From NCBI GenBank assembly GCA_030220185.1, contig JASPKZ010007537.1:359001-423000 (forward strand): a stretch of 64,000 nt of DNA. Direction: 5' to 3'. Source of the DNA: Diploptera punctata. Its lineage: Eukaryota > Arthropoda > Insecta > Blattodea > Blaberidae. How positions within the stretch are numbered: the first letter of the stretch is position 1; each line of letters starts with the position of its first letter. Shown piece after piece: positions 1 through 8,890 of this stretch. The position numbers and the translations under genes were made by a program. Under the pieces are notes generated by a model. It was not told where the DNA came from, did not search any database, and saw only the letters and a list, made by a program, of their open reading frames with translations.

Positions 1-6
1 CGGGGC

Positions 7-52
<46 letters not shown>

Positions 53-54
<2 letters not shown>

Positions 55-155
55 GAAATGCTATAAAGTAAAAAAATCTATGTAATTTGTTTACATGTTA
101 TAGTAGCCACGAGAGGGCAGTGAGACCGAGTTCCCGCTACCTCTAATGATAGAGA
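53..155 (+). repeat. Repeat X (SINE body fragment)
   Basis: This block of about 100 bp matches 46185-46305 and 46745-46855, with shared words such as ctataaagtaaa and gaccgagttcccgctac. It is also the reverse of 7575-7690. At 46745-46990 and 7340-7700 the same block sits next to a tRNA-like sequence, so I read it as the body of a tRNA-related SINE that has lost its tRNA part here. It is flanked by (AT)n on both sides. Confidence 0.55.
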
Positions 156-161
156 ATATAG

Positions 162-191
<30 letters not shown>

Positions 192-194
<3 letters not shown>

Positions 195-655
195 TTTATT
201 GAATCTCCAATAATATTAACCCTATTTCACCATCCGGTATGTTAGGGTTTTAGTTACAATAGAATTAATTATTTACAGTAATTTAGAGTATGGCTAATTT
301 CTAGCGTTTCATAATAACGTAATTTGAACAAATACATAAATTAATTAACAAACCAAAAAAAAAACTCAAAGTATCTTAAAATATGATAAAGTCACACAGC
401 TTTCTAAAGCAACACTTCTTACATAAAATATTTGACAAAGGTAGTTGGAATCTATTATGGCAATAAACTAACTTTTTAATAAATTCATGTCTTTTGGAAT
501 CAAATGCGGGACACTCAAATAACAGATGTGAGATAGTCTGGCTGGAGTTCTTGCAAATACAGGTATCTGTACCTATTTTAAATCGTTCCAAATAATGTCC
601 AAATTTATCGTGTCCAGTCATAAATTGTATTAATAATTTCCACATACACTAACAT
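192..655 (-). mobile_element. LINE 3' end, C-terminal zinc-knuckle fragment
   Basis: The minus strand encodes about 89 residues (376-645) reading QFMTGHDKFGHYLERF, then CICKN and HLLFECPAFD. A TGH..FG.YL segment followed by C-x-C...H....C before a final helix is what the C-terminus of I/R1/Jockey-type LINE polyproteins looks like. Reverse transcriptase motifs are absent, so this is a 5'-truncated copy. The region 192-375 would be its 3' UTR. The clade cannot be fixed from so short a piece. Confidence 0.6.
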
Positions 656-664
656 TTTGATTAT

Positions 665-748
665 GTACACAAAATATTCTTCTTCTTCTTCTTCTTCCTT
701 CCAAGTATTAGGCCAAGGCCTGTTACGATCATATTCAAAATATTAATG
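665..748 (-). mobile_element. LINE H 3'-end scrap
   Basis: The cttcttcttcttcttcc tract and the following gtattaggccaaggcc match the 3' ends of the longer LINE H copies at 53075-53120 and 59775-59830. Only the terminal 80 bp or so are left here. The (GAA)n on the minus strand is the element's 3' tail. Confidence 0.55.
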
Positions 749-817
749 TTAGCCATTTAAAAGTACTGAAAGTATTTTCATATTAACATATAATAAATAA
801 AGGTGCTCATTTAAATA

Positions 818-942
818 TACAGTGAGCTTCACTCGACCTGCGGCCGATAACGGGAAAAGTGACTGCAAGCATTGAGTCATCAATTCGCACTGCCCACGCA
901 GTGTCCACGCTAGTGGCCGCAAGTCGAGTGAAACTCACTGTA
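818..942. mobile_element. 121-bp MITE with TA target site
   Basis: The element runs 820-940 and starts cagtgagcttcactcgac. It ends with the reverse complement of that (gtcgagtgaaactcactg), continuing into gcggcc on one side and ggccgc on the other, so the terminal inverted repeats are about 27 bp with few mismatches. TA flanks both ends. Length, TIRs and TA duplication fit a Tc1/mariner-type miniature element. It has no coding capacity. Confidence 0.75.
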
Positions 943-956
943 TATAATTATTCCAT

Positions 957-1227
957 TCCATAGTAATTCTGCTCGAGTGCAGGTCTTTCACTGCAATCAT
1001 AGCATTTTAATGCTATGCGTTGCAGCTTTACTAGGGAATTATACGTGTGGTAGCTTCCCGTTTCTTTACACACCGGTGAAGGAGAATGATTTTTGGGGAC
1101 CGTTGGGCCCTAAGCTTCCTGACATTTGTCTTACAGGTGAGGAAAAATACGAAAAAAAACTCACCCAGGAGCCTGTCCCGACCGGGAATCGAACCCGGGC
1201 AAGGTAGCACGCTACCTCGAGACCACA
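957..1227 (-). mobile_element. SINE-A, tRNA-derived
   Basis: Read on the minus strand this starts with gtggtctcgaggtagcgtgc (A-box region) and has a B box in the cgggttcgattcccgg context. Then come the family body (gacaaatgtcagg, gggcccaacggtcccc), the short imperfect inverted repeat agcatagcat/atgctatgattg, and the end cagaattactatgg. The CAT-rich middle seen in other copies is shortened here. The same family recurs at 18073, 31672, 40079, 45447, 45819, 46357, 47028 and 58314. Confidence 0.8.
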
Positions 1228-2050
1228 AAATATTAATACGCGAAGGAAAAACTTTACACTCCTGTTTAAGCACATTGCGCGCATGGAGGAATGTGTTATT
1301 TGGCATAATTAAAGTTCATATAGAGAGTGCAGAAAAATATAATTTATGTATAATATGTATTACAAATAAATTTAATTAAACGAAATAAAATTGCCTCTCA
1401 GGAATTTTTGTGTATTACTTGTTCATTTGTCTACTCATTCATTTGTTTACGTTCATATTTAAAGTGCATTGTTGTGAAAAGAAAATTGTGCAGCAGCAAT
1501 GTGAAATGACTTACCCTCATGTATTTATTATTAATGATTCAAAAAAAGTGAGTACATATTATTATTATTTAAATTTAAATTAAACCCTGTCTAATCTTGG
1601 TTTCAGTAATTTCATTACATATTTGTTTTATATATTTACATAATCGCACCTACTTCCATTATGCCTCGACATAAAACATTGACGGGTCGGAGTGAGAGAC
1701 AAAGAGGAAAAGATATAATATTCCCGTACACATAATAATATGCCAAATGCAAATTTAAATATTATAAATAGTATACAAATGTTAAATGACGCGTTATTGT
1801 TTTTAAATATGGCTTAGCCAAGTTTTACCACATATTTCCTATTGTTCGTATTTTTAAAATAAATCGAAAATTAATGCATTATGACGTATTTGTGACAAAC
1901 TTAAAAATTTAATGAATTGTGGTCGAATTTTGACCGCTGGGCGACCACTAGTATAGATTATTCTTTCATATATTTTCATATCATTACGTTTACATTGTAT
2001 ATTAATTAGCTATTACTTTAATGTAGAAAAATCTCATTACTACCTAATTC
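1228..2050. other. AT-rich spacer, nothing recognised
   Basis: This stretch of about 820 bp is AT-rich with only short stop-ridden frames. I see no tRNA-like boxes, TIRs or match to another part of the window. It ends in the (TAA)n tract at 2059. Confidence 0.5.
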
Positions 2051-2058
2051 TCGAGGCA

Positions 2059-2059
2059 T

Positions 2060-2120
<61 letters not shown>
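2059..2120 (+). repeat. (TAA)n microsatellite
   Basis: About 20 perfect units of TAA. It abuts LINE B sequence. Similar tracts end LINE J copies, so it may be the remnant tail of a LINE inserted here. Confidence 0.9.
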
Positions 2121-2122
<2 letters not shown>

Positions 2123-2215
2123 GACAAGCATTGTTATACCCGTGTTCAAGAAAGGAGACAAGAGAAAAATGGACAACTATAGGGGAATCAGTTCGTTAAA
2201 CACATGCTACAAAAT
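2121..2215 (+). mobile_element. LINE B, RT domain fragment 1
   Basis: The plus strand reads IPVFKKGDKRKMDNYRGIS followed by LNTCYKM. This matches RT segment IFKKGERKDCNNYRGISIL of the intact RTE-like copy at 13272-16118. The frame is cut by the HHR foldback at 2216 and resumes at 2512 after a duplicated acatgctacaaaat. This is the 5' portion of one broken LINE B copy extending to 5818. Confidence 0.75.
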
Positions 2216-2267
2216 GTTGAGTGATTCCGGGTTCTGTGGCCGTGGTCCATAGTTGGTGTTGATACCA

Positions 2268-2302
2268 GACGTTTCGCCCTCAACTGCGGAGGGCATCTTC
2301 AG
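2268..2302 (-). ncRNA. Hammerhead ribozyme-like core (antisense arm)
   Basis: Mirror image of the core at 2392-2426, created by the perfect palindrome. The same CUGAAGA, stem II and GAAACGUC occur on the minus strand. A transcript of either strand would therefore carry a core, and a full-length transcript would instead fold into a 132-bp hairpin that masks it. Confidence 0.55.
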
Positions 2303-2391
2303 TGGCGAGTGCTTCTAGGCGTGTTTCCTGGTCGGAAGCTCTACTTAGAGTAGAGCTTCCGACCAGGAAACACGCCTAGAAGCACTCGCCA

Positions 2392-2426
2392 CTGAAGATG
2401 CCCTCCGCAGTTGAGGGCGAAACGTC
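2392..2426 (+). ncRNA. Hammerhead ribozyme-like core (sense)
   Basis: Read as RNA: CUGAAGA (2392-2398, fits CUGANGA), an extra U (2399), stem II GCCCUC/GAGGGC (2400-2405 with 2413-2418, 6 bp), loop 2406-2412, GAAA (2419-2422), then CGUC. Helix III would be ACGU (2422-2425), which is self-complementary, so it can close only between two molecules or two copies. Predicted cleavage is after C2426. Stem I would start with UGGU (2427-2430) pairing with GCCA (2388-2391). All invariant core bases are present. This is type I order. Activity is not shown. Confidence 0.6.
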
Positions 2427-2511
2427 TGGTATCAACACCAACTATGGACCACGGCCACAGAACCCGGAATCACTCAACATTATGATTACCGGCCGTGAAA
2501 GCCTGCATTCA

Positions 2512-2565
2512 ACATGCTACAAAATTTATGCAGACATTTTAAATGGAAAATTGAAAAGTTTCAGT
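2512..2565 (+). mobile_element. LINE B, RT fragment 2
   Basis: Continuation of LINE B after the HHR foldback. TCYKIYADILNGKLKSFSD aligns with GYKIYSRILTFRLKQIT of the intact copy. It is interrupted at 2566 by transposon R. Confidence 0.7.
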
Positions 2566-3289
2566 GACTATTTAACTCATGCCCCAAATGGGAGTCAATG
2601 ACCAATCACGTTTCAATTATTTCTGTTTTACAACCAATCAGAGTCGTGTTTCACCAAATATTTATCAGTGTTAGGATTATCATATATTAAACAAAGCTCC
2701 TCCTTTTTAATATTCTGAACAGGTCTGACCGTTATTTTGCAGTGACTGAGCCTATAACAAATACGGCTACCAGATTGTATATAATAGTGCTTACATGTCA
2801 ACATTTGTAGCAATTGATTATACCACCAAAAAAAGAAACCACTGTTTGCACTTTCTTAAATGTATTTTTTCCCAGGTAATAATCGAGAAAAATATAATTG
2901 TCATATTTACATCATACGACATCAAAAATGAATTAATATACAGATTGATGTGTTTCATTTTTTCTCCACTAGAGAGCATTCTTACAATATTGCGTTCCTT
3001 TGGCAATAAATAGTATGATCTGGTTGCAGTGATAAACAAAAGAAGCAGTAGAAGCGTACCTATCGTTTCTCATTTGTTTTCAAAAACATCGCCGTTTACA
3101 TTAAATATATAAATATTTTAAAATGACTATAGTTAAATAATGATTTGTGAGTAAACAGCTTAATTTTATTCGTTAAATAGTCCTAACAAATGCCACTCTT
3201 GATTTCCAAATTCTCTAGATAAATTCACTCCTCACTTCGTGAGTCGTGAATTTATCGATAATTTGGAAATCACTCGTGGCATTACTTAT
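2566..3289 (+). mobile_element. Transposon R, copy 1
   Basis: Non-coding element of about 720 bp beginning gactatttaactcatgcccc. The inverse of its start (gttaaatagtc) occurs at 3172-3182, followed by a 100-bp hairpin (3187-3286) with arms of about 47 bp. The end reads cactcgtggcattactta. Further copies are at 3527, 4485, 23212 (minus), 35948, 51201 and 63973 (minus). It interrupts the LINE B RT frame. The superfamily is not clear: a short inverted end plus a 3' hairpin, and no confident target site duplication. Confidence 0.7.
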
Positions 3290-3526
3290 GAAAAATTGCT
3301 TATGGAATGTCAAAATGGATTTAGGAAAGGACGATCTTGTATTGATTCAACATTTTCTGTTAAACTATTGCTTGAAAAAAGAAGAGAATTCAACTTAGAA
3401 ACACATTTTGCTTTCATAGATTTTGAAAAAGCATTCGGCACAGTCAAGAGATCAAAACTCTTAAATATATTGGAAGACAGAAATATACCAAATTTACTTC
3501 GGCAGAACATACAAAATATTTACAAA
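3290..3526 (+). mobile_element. LINE B, RT fragment 3 (first copy)
   Basis: Encodes EKLLMECQNGFRKGRSCID, then HFAFIDFEKAFGTVKRSKLL, which are the RT motifs around the first catalytic Asp. The frame is open through this piece. The usual AFDxV is AFGTV here, a change next to the catalytic site. It is followed directly by R copy 2. Confidence 0.75.
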
Positions 3527-4248
3527 GACTATTTAACTCATGCCCCAAATGGGAGTCAATGACCAATCACGTTTCAATGATTTCTGTTTTACAACCAATC
3601 AGAGTCGTGTTTCACGAAATATTTATCAGTGTTAGGATTATCATATATTAAACAAAGCTCCTCCTTTTTAATATTCTGAACAGGTCTGACCGTTATTTTG
3701 CAGTGACTGAGCCTATAACAAATACGGCTACCAGATTGTATATAATAGTGCTTACATGTCAACATTTGTAGCAATTGATTATACCACCAAAAAAAGAAAC
3801 CACTGTTTGCACTTTCTTAAATGTATTTTTTCCCAGGTAATAATCGAGAAAAATATAATTGTCATATTTACATCATACGACATCAAAAATGAATTAATAT
3901 AACAGATTGATGTGTTTCATTTTTTCTCCACTAGAGAGCATTCTTACAATATTGCGTTCCTTTGGCAATAAATAGTATGATCTGGTTGCAGTGATAAACA
4001 AAGAAGCAGTAGAAGCGTACCTATCGTTTCTCATTTGTTTTCAAACATCGCCGTTTACATTAAATATATAAATATTTTAAAATAACTATAGTTAAATAAT
4101 GATTTGTGAGTAAACAGCTTAATTTTATTCGTTAAATAGTCCTAACAAATGCCACTCTTGATTTCCAAATTCTCTAGATAAATTCACTCCTCACTTCGTG
4201 AGTCGTGAATTTATCGATAATTTGGAAATCACTCGTGGCATTACTTAT
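3527..4248 (+). mobile_element. Transposon R, copy 2
   Basis: Nearly identical to R copy 1 over its full length, with small indels (for example one A lost near 4045). Together with the following LINE piece it forms the second unit of a tandem duplication of about 960 bp. Confidence 0.75.
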
Positions 4249-4484
4249 GAAAAATTGCTTATGGAATGTCAAAATGGATTTAGGAAAGGACGATCTTGTA
4301 TTGATTCAACATTTTCTGTTAAACTATTGCTTGAAAAAAGAAGAGAATTCAACTTAGAAACACATTTTGCTTTCATAGATTTGAAAAAGCATTCGGCACA
4401 GTCAAGAGATCAAAACTCTTAAATATATTGGAAGACAGAAATATACCAAATTTACTTCGGCAGAACATACAAAATATTTACAAA
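4249..4484 (+). mobile_element. LINE B, RT fragment 3 (second copy)
   Basis: Repeats 3290-3526 almost exactly. One T is missing in agattttgaaaaagc, which shifts the frame after FAFIDL. This is the same LINE segment duplicated, not an independent LINE insertion, because it has the same R element on each side. Confidence 0.75.
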
Positions 4485-4926
4485 GACTATTTAACTCATG
4501 CCCCAAATGGGAGTCAATGACCAATCACGTTTCAATGATTTCTGTTTTACAACCAATCAGAGTCGTGTTTCACCAAATATTTATCAGTGTTATAATTACC
4601 ATATTAAAGAAAGCTCCTCCTTACAATATTGCGTTCCTTTGGCAATAAATAGTATGATCTGGTTGCAGTGATAAACAAAAGAAGCAGTAGAAGCGTACCT
4701 ATCGTTTCTCATTTGTTTTCAAACATCGCCGTTTACATTAAATATATAAATATTTTAAAATAACTATAGTTAAATAATGATTTGTGAGTAAACAGCTTAT
4801 TTTATTCGTTAAATAGTCCTAACAAATGCCACTCTTGATTTCCAAATTCTCTAGATAAATTCACTCCTCACTTCGTGAGTCGTGAATTTATCGATAATTT
4901 GGAAATCACTCGTGGCATTACTTATG
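4485..4926 (+). mobile_element. Transposon R, copy 3, internally deleted
   Basis: Starts and ends like copies 1 and 2, but about 270 bp are missing at 4620, where gctcctcctt joins acaatattgcg. The 3' hairpin is kept. LINE B resumes after it. Confidence 0.7.
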
Positions 4927-5836
4927 ACAACACCATAAAGATTAAATTAAATAACAGATTTCCTGAAGAATGAATTATAAATCGTGGGTGTGAGACAAGG
5001 CTGCCCGCTATCCCCAACACTTTTTTGCAATTTATATCAATGAAGTAATATGTTGCTGGAACAAAACATATAAATTTGGAACAAGAATATCAGAAAATAG
5101 AAAATTAAACACCCTATTGTTTGCAGATGACCAAATAATAATAGCAAATTCCGAAGATAATCTACAGAAAGGTCTGTATGAACTTAAAAAAATTACAGAA
5201 GAATATGGATTAAAGATATCTACAGAAAAGACAAAAATTATGGCATTTCAAGGTGTAGATCCTGTCAGAAGTAAAATTGTACTGGACAATAAAATTTTGG
5301 AGCAGGTGAATAATTTTACATATCTAGGATGCAATATCTCATATGAAGAAGAAAAGGATGTAAATGCAAAAATATCTAAATTTTTAAGAATTTTAGGGTT
5401 AATAAATTCTATCTTCAAGCCACAGTTAGTCCAAATGCATTCAAGACTGAAAGTGTATAAAACACTGGCTCTTCCAACTCTTTTGTATGGTAGCGAAGTA
5501 TGGACGTTGAAACAGAAGGATATACAGAGACTTAGATCTGCTGAAATGAGATATCTTCGGAGGACTGCAGGATACACACTACTAGATCACAAAAAAATTA
5601 AGACATCTTAGAAGAATTACACATGGAATCTTTAGAAAACAAAATTTCTGATTATAAGTCAAGATGGATACAACATGTTCATCGAATGGAAGATCACAGA
5701 ATACCCAAACAAATGTTAAGATATCAACCTGCAGGAAGAAGAAGACCAGGACGTCCACTCAAAAGACTTCTGGATGGTGTTTCTCTTGAGGCCGAAACAG
5801 GTCAACAAATGGCCTAAATTCGTGAATGTACTATGA
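4927..5836 (+). mobile_element. LINE B, RT end and C-terminus
   Basis: Resumes with NRGVRQGCPLSPT and then, after a frame change, LLFADDQIIIANSEDN (catalytic FADD). These are followed by STEKTKIMAFQG, NFTYLGCNISYEEE, PTLLYGSEVWTLKQ, EMRYLRRTAGYT and, after another frame change near 5610, QHVHRMEDHRIPKQ and GRRRPGRPLKRL. It ends with gatgatgatga at about 5836. RTE-clade LINEs commonly have such a short microsatellite-like 3' end. The copy cannot make one protein. Confidence 0.8.
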
Positions 5837-5839
5837 TGA

Positions 5840-5851
5840 TGATGAATAATA

Positions 5852-5904
<53 letters not shown>

Positions 5905-5905
5905 G
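5840..5905 (+). repeat. (AAT)n tract, tail of LINE J
   Basis: About 18 AAT units. On the minus strand this is the (ATT)n tail directly after the LINE J 3' UTR. Other LINE J ends (38083-38122 and 50160-50200) have the same tail. Confidence 0.85.
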
Positions 5906-6668
5906 CTTTATTTTACCTGGCAGAGTTAAGGCCTTAAGGCCTTATCTGCCACTCAACCAGGTTTTAAAAAATACAAAAAAATAATCTTACATCTAAATTA
6001 CAATAAACATAAACGGTTACATGTTATAAATACAAAATGAATGTTTTTAATGTATTTTGATTTACTCTAGATTTAACGAATTAAATGTATAATATGTAGG
6101 CCTACAATATATATTAAAAAACGAGTAAAATTATTAATGACAGTATACATTTAAATAAATAGAGAAAAATTAATTATTAGACAACAGGTAACTGTATAAG
6201 CGTGACTTAAAAGTGCCAAGTGTGCGGCAACCCCTGATATCTTGAGGAAGGATATTCCAGGAGCGGGCAGAGGCTACTGTGAAGGAAGTAGAATAAGAGG
6301 AAGTACTATGAAGAGGAATTGTTAGAGTGTTATCTTGTGACCTAGTGTCAATATTGTGGTAAGTGGATAACTTCTCAAATCTGGATGCCAGGTAAGTAGG
6401 AGTGTAGGAATTCAGAAGCTTGAAAAGTAGTGAAAGAGAGTGCAATTTACGTCTGTCAGTAAGACGGAGCCAAGAGAGGTTATTGAGGTATTCGGAAATA
6501 TGGTCAAACGGCGGATATTGAAAATGAATCGAACGCAAGCATTATGAACACGCTGCAGTCTCTGCGACAAGTCATAGTTTAGATCATTATATGTAACGTC
6601 ACAATAATCGAAGTGTGGCAACACACTGAAACTAATACTTAATTTCGGAGAATCGGCTATTTCAAGAG
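5906..6668 (-). mobile_element. LINE J (CR1/Jockey-type) 3' end
   Basis: The minus strand encodes LPHFDYCDVTYNDLNYDLSQ, LQRVHNACVRFIFNIRR, then (new frame) WLRLTDRRKLHSLSLLFKLL, TPTYLASRFEKLS, SFTVASARSWNILPQDIRG and TFKSRLYSYLL. This order (HFDYCDVVYND, LQR..N, RR..H.L, R.WN.LP..IR, FK..L) is the post-RT C-terminus of CR1/Jockey-like LINEs. A frameshift lies near 6480. The 3' UTR contains ctggcagagttaaggcc, shared with 37900-38075, 49975-50010 and 58735-58775. Confidence 0.75.
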
Positions 6669-6850
6669 TCCGTCGCCGTGGCGTAGTCGGTTGTGTCCCT
6701 ACCTTCCACTCCGGCGACCCGAGTTCGATTCCCGGCGGGGTAGGGGACTTTAAATCTCCACCTTGGGTCTGGGTGTGTGTCCTGTCTTGTGTTTGTATAT
6801 ATGAATAAGTTAAAAGGGTTAACAAAGGTAATAAAACAAAAAGGAAGAAC
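6668..6850 (+). mobile_element. SINE-D, tRNA-derived
   Basis: Begins gtccgtcgccgtggcgtag, with an A-box region tggcgtagtcgg and a B box gttcgattcccggcgg. The tail body (ctccaccttgggtctgggtg, then gtcctgtcttgtg) runs into an A-rich end. A second copy is at 41045-41245. It joins LINE J at its upstream end. Confidence 0.75.
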
Positions 6851-7339
6851 AGTGAAAAAGAAAAGAAAAACGAGAAAGAAAGAAATTAAAAAAAAAAAGA
6901 GAGAGAGAATTTAAGCAGAGAAAAGCACTAATTTTAGTTTCGAAAACCCGCCATTCTACTCTAGACAGGAATAGACGTACTGATAAATTCCTGAATGTAC
7001 AAAAATTTAATTTGTACAGGGACACTGAGTAAGGGAGGGGTGCGCTTTTAACCTTCAGGCTATACTTTTGTTTTCAAATTATTTGTGGAACTTGTAACTC
7101 ACTTGTGATAAGTTGTAAACATGTTAGTTTTCAAGATAAATATCCGATAAAATGCGAACATGTTATTTTTAATCACTTTCTACAAATAACCAAGAGACTT
7201 CGAAAACAGGAATGAAATAATATAACATACAATATATAGTATCGCTTCTAATTTAAATCAAGTTTTATAACATGTTAGCGTAAATTACAGCATTCACTTT
7301 TCTTGTATTACCAATAACAGCTTAAGTAATTTTTACATA
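6851..7339. other. Spacer with purine-rich start
   Basis: 6851-6920 is purine-rich (gaaagaaagaaatt, gagagagagaa) and may extend the SINE-D A-rich tail. The rest is AT-rich with no coding or repeat match that I recognise. Confidence 0.4.
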
Positions 7340-7360
7340 CACTGCGTAAATAACAGTGAG

Positions 7361-7397
<37 letters not shown>

Positions 7398-7700
7398 TAT
7401 TATAAATATATTTTTGACATTTGGCAATGAAGGTAAATATGATATGAAAGGAAAAAAGAATGCTTGAGTCGGGATTTGAACTCGAGTCTCTAAAGTCTGT
7501 ACCTTTAGCGCTCTAACCAACTGAGCTACCCAAGAATTCCAAGACAAACATACAATTTTTCTTATACATCTAGTATTCTCAATTCACACAAGAGGTAGCG
7601 GAAATATCATTCAACTGCCATCTAGCGGCTAACATAACAGTTAAGCAAATTATTAAAGAGAATATTTACTTTATAGCAGTAACGCTTGTATATATAGATA
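7340..7700 (-). mobile_element. SINE Q: repeat X body plus tRNA-like unit
   Basis: Read on the minus strand: repeat X (ctataaagtaaatattctc, ctagatggcag, ccgctacctc), a leader (tgtataagaaaaatt), a 72-nt tRNA-like sequence (7463-7534), and a tail running into (AT)n. The same arrangement occurs at 57648-57900. The tRNA-like part has CTTGGGT...ACTCAAG ends, a gctcagttggttagagc D arm and a gttcaaatc T loop. The repeated flanks mark it as a mobile repeat, not a tRNA gene. Confidence 0.7.
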
Positions 7701-7753
7701 TTATAAATATATTTATATATAATTTATAAATATATTTATAATATCTTCGAATT

Positions 7754-7825
7754 CTTGGGTAGCTCAGTTGGTTAGAGCGCTAAAGGTACAGACTTTAGAG
7801 ACTCGAGTTCAAATCCCGACTCAAG
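7754..7825 (+). repeat. tRNA-like unit of SINE Q (second, inverted)
   Basis: 72 nt nearly identical to 7463-7534 but in the opposite orientation, followed by ttcttttttcttttcatatc as in the other copy. The D arm, T arm and acceptor pairing are complete. The anticodon loop reads gtacaga in a six-base-pair stem and does not give a convincing anticodon. Together the two units form an inverted pair about 220 bp apart. Confidence 0.65.
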
Positions 7826-7869
7826 GATTCTTTTTTCTTTTCATATCATATATATATATATATATTGTT

Positions 7870-8450
7870 TTGTCTCAGAAAGAAGAATATGTGATTATGA
7901 TAGTATTTTTTCACCTGAATTCAAATATGATATCGGTTTTTCTCCATCACGCAATGTTTCCGAGAGATTCCATCCTTTTAGTCGGGAACCAAGCATTACA
8001 GAGTGGTTTTTGGATAACTTTAAATCCCGTATGAGATCGTTAAGATCTTCATGAGTCAATAAATGAGGCTCAGATGAACAGCTTTGTTCAAAAGTTGTAT
8101 CACCAAAATCTGTTTCTTCTTCAATCCTTACTTCCAGCAGAATCTGAGCTCTCTTCATCTAATGTCACATGTTCTGGAGGCTTTGGTATGGGCAATTCTG
8201 CGCAGTGTGGAACTGGTCTCATTGCAGATTGCAAGTCAGGGTGACCACTGTATGTTTTGATTTTGACGAAATACATTTAATGTTTGTTAAGCAGAAAATA
8301 ATTATTTAAATCCATTAAATTGAAATAAAAAAATTGTGAGTGATGGAGAAATTCCGAATACATATTTGAAAACACGATAAAAAACTGCATTAAGTACAAC
8401 TATTGGTACTCATGAGACAAAAATCATGTTGACCAGTGTAATTAAACTAT
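7870..8450 (-). pseudogene. Repeat-borne protein fragment (LLTHEDLNDL family)
   Basis: Minus strand. With frame changes it reads SAMRPVPHCAELPIPKPPEH, LDEESSDSAGSK, then SEPHLLTHEDLNDLIRDLKL followed by SKNHSVMLGSRLKGWNL. I recall this LND-L-RDL-LSK-..LLGSRL segment from uncharacterised proteins that recur in many arthropod genomes; no function is known to me. 8280-8450 (non-coding) and 7870-7990 match 51920-52090 and 52345-52450 in reverse, where another part of the same protein (RYQGKWNPNMLAD) is found. Frameshifts and a stop make it a pseudogene. Confidence 0.55.
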
Positions 8451-8825
8451 AGAAATTTATCTAGTTACTAGCGTAACCCGCAGACGTCCTGTCCGAACGT
8501 CCAATTCTCGTGTCATGACCGGACAATAATAATATAAGTTACTTTTTTTACCATAAAATTCACTAATTATGACGTAATTAGATATTAAATAAGTTCGCAA
8601 GAAAACTCCTCAGTGTCATGTTGTGGCTCAAGAACCGTGCATGATGACGTTACATTGTTGTCGGGCGGAATATGTCGATAATGTACATGACTACACATGA
8701 TAACAAAACCATTCAAACATACACACAAATTTTCATAAAAATCGGTCCAGGCGTTTAGGCAGTTTTTAATTTCGATTTAAAGTAAATCTCCACTTCTAAT
8801 TGTCTGATTTCGCTCATTTTTGGAA
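8451..8825. repeat. Degenerate dispersed repeat
   Basis: Contains actagcgtaacccgcagacg and, further on, aaaatcggtccaggcgttt. Such phrases are common in insect interspersed repeats, and a related phrase occurs at 10365. I cannot assign the family or the ends. Confidence 0.35.
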
Positions 8826-8827
8826 GA

Positions 8828-8879
<52 letters not shown>

Positions 8880-8890
8880 AAATAAATAAA
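8826..8890 (+). repeat. (AAAT)n microsatellite, LINE K tail
   Basis: About 15 units of AAAT with one slip. On the minus strand it is the (TTTA)n tail right after the LINE K 3' UTR. Confidence 0.85.

Larger units (their letters stand above)
2216..2511 (+). mobile_element. HHR foldback element, copy 1
   Basis: The core is a perfect palindrome: arms 2214-2345 and 2349-2480 (132 bp each) around a 3-bp centre. A 30-bp tail follows (tatgattaccggccgtgaaa and gcctgcattc). The 14-bp sequence acatgctacaaaat is duplicated at 2202-2215 and 2512-2525, and the LINE B reading frame continues across the two flanks, so the insertion limits are firm. Each arm holds one hammerhead-like core, one per strand. 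Related copies are at 38894, 40605 and 57201. There is no coding capacity. The arms are identical, so the copy is young or gene-converted. A PLE origin is inferred only from the ribozyme and the target site duplication length. Confidence 0.8.

Noticed and set aside
376..645. Independent small Cys-rich protein
   Set aside because: The TGH..FG.YL and C.C...H..FECP pattern fits the C-terminus of a LINE polyprotein, so it is annotated as a LINE fragment.
7463..7534. Possible true tRNA gene
   Set aside because: Acceptor, D and T arms pair, but the anticodon loop is abnormal and the same unit with the same flanks recurs at 7754 and 57668. Treated as SINE-derived.
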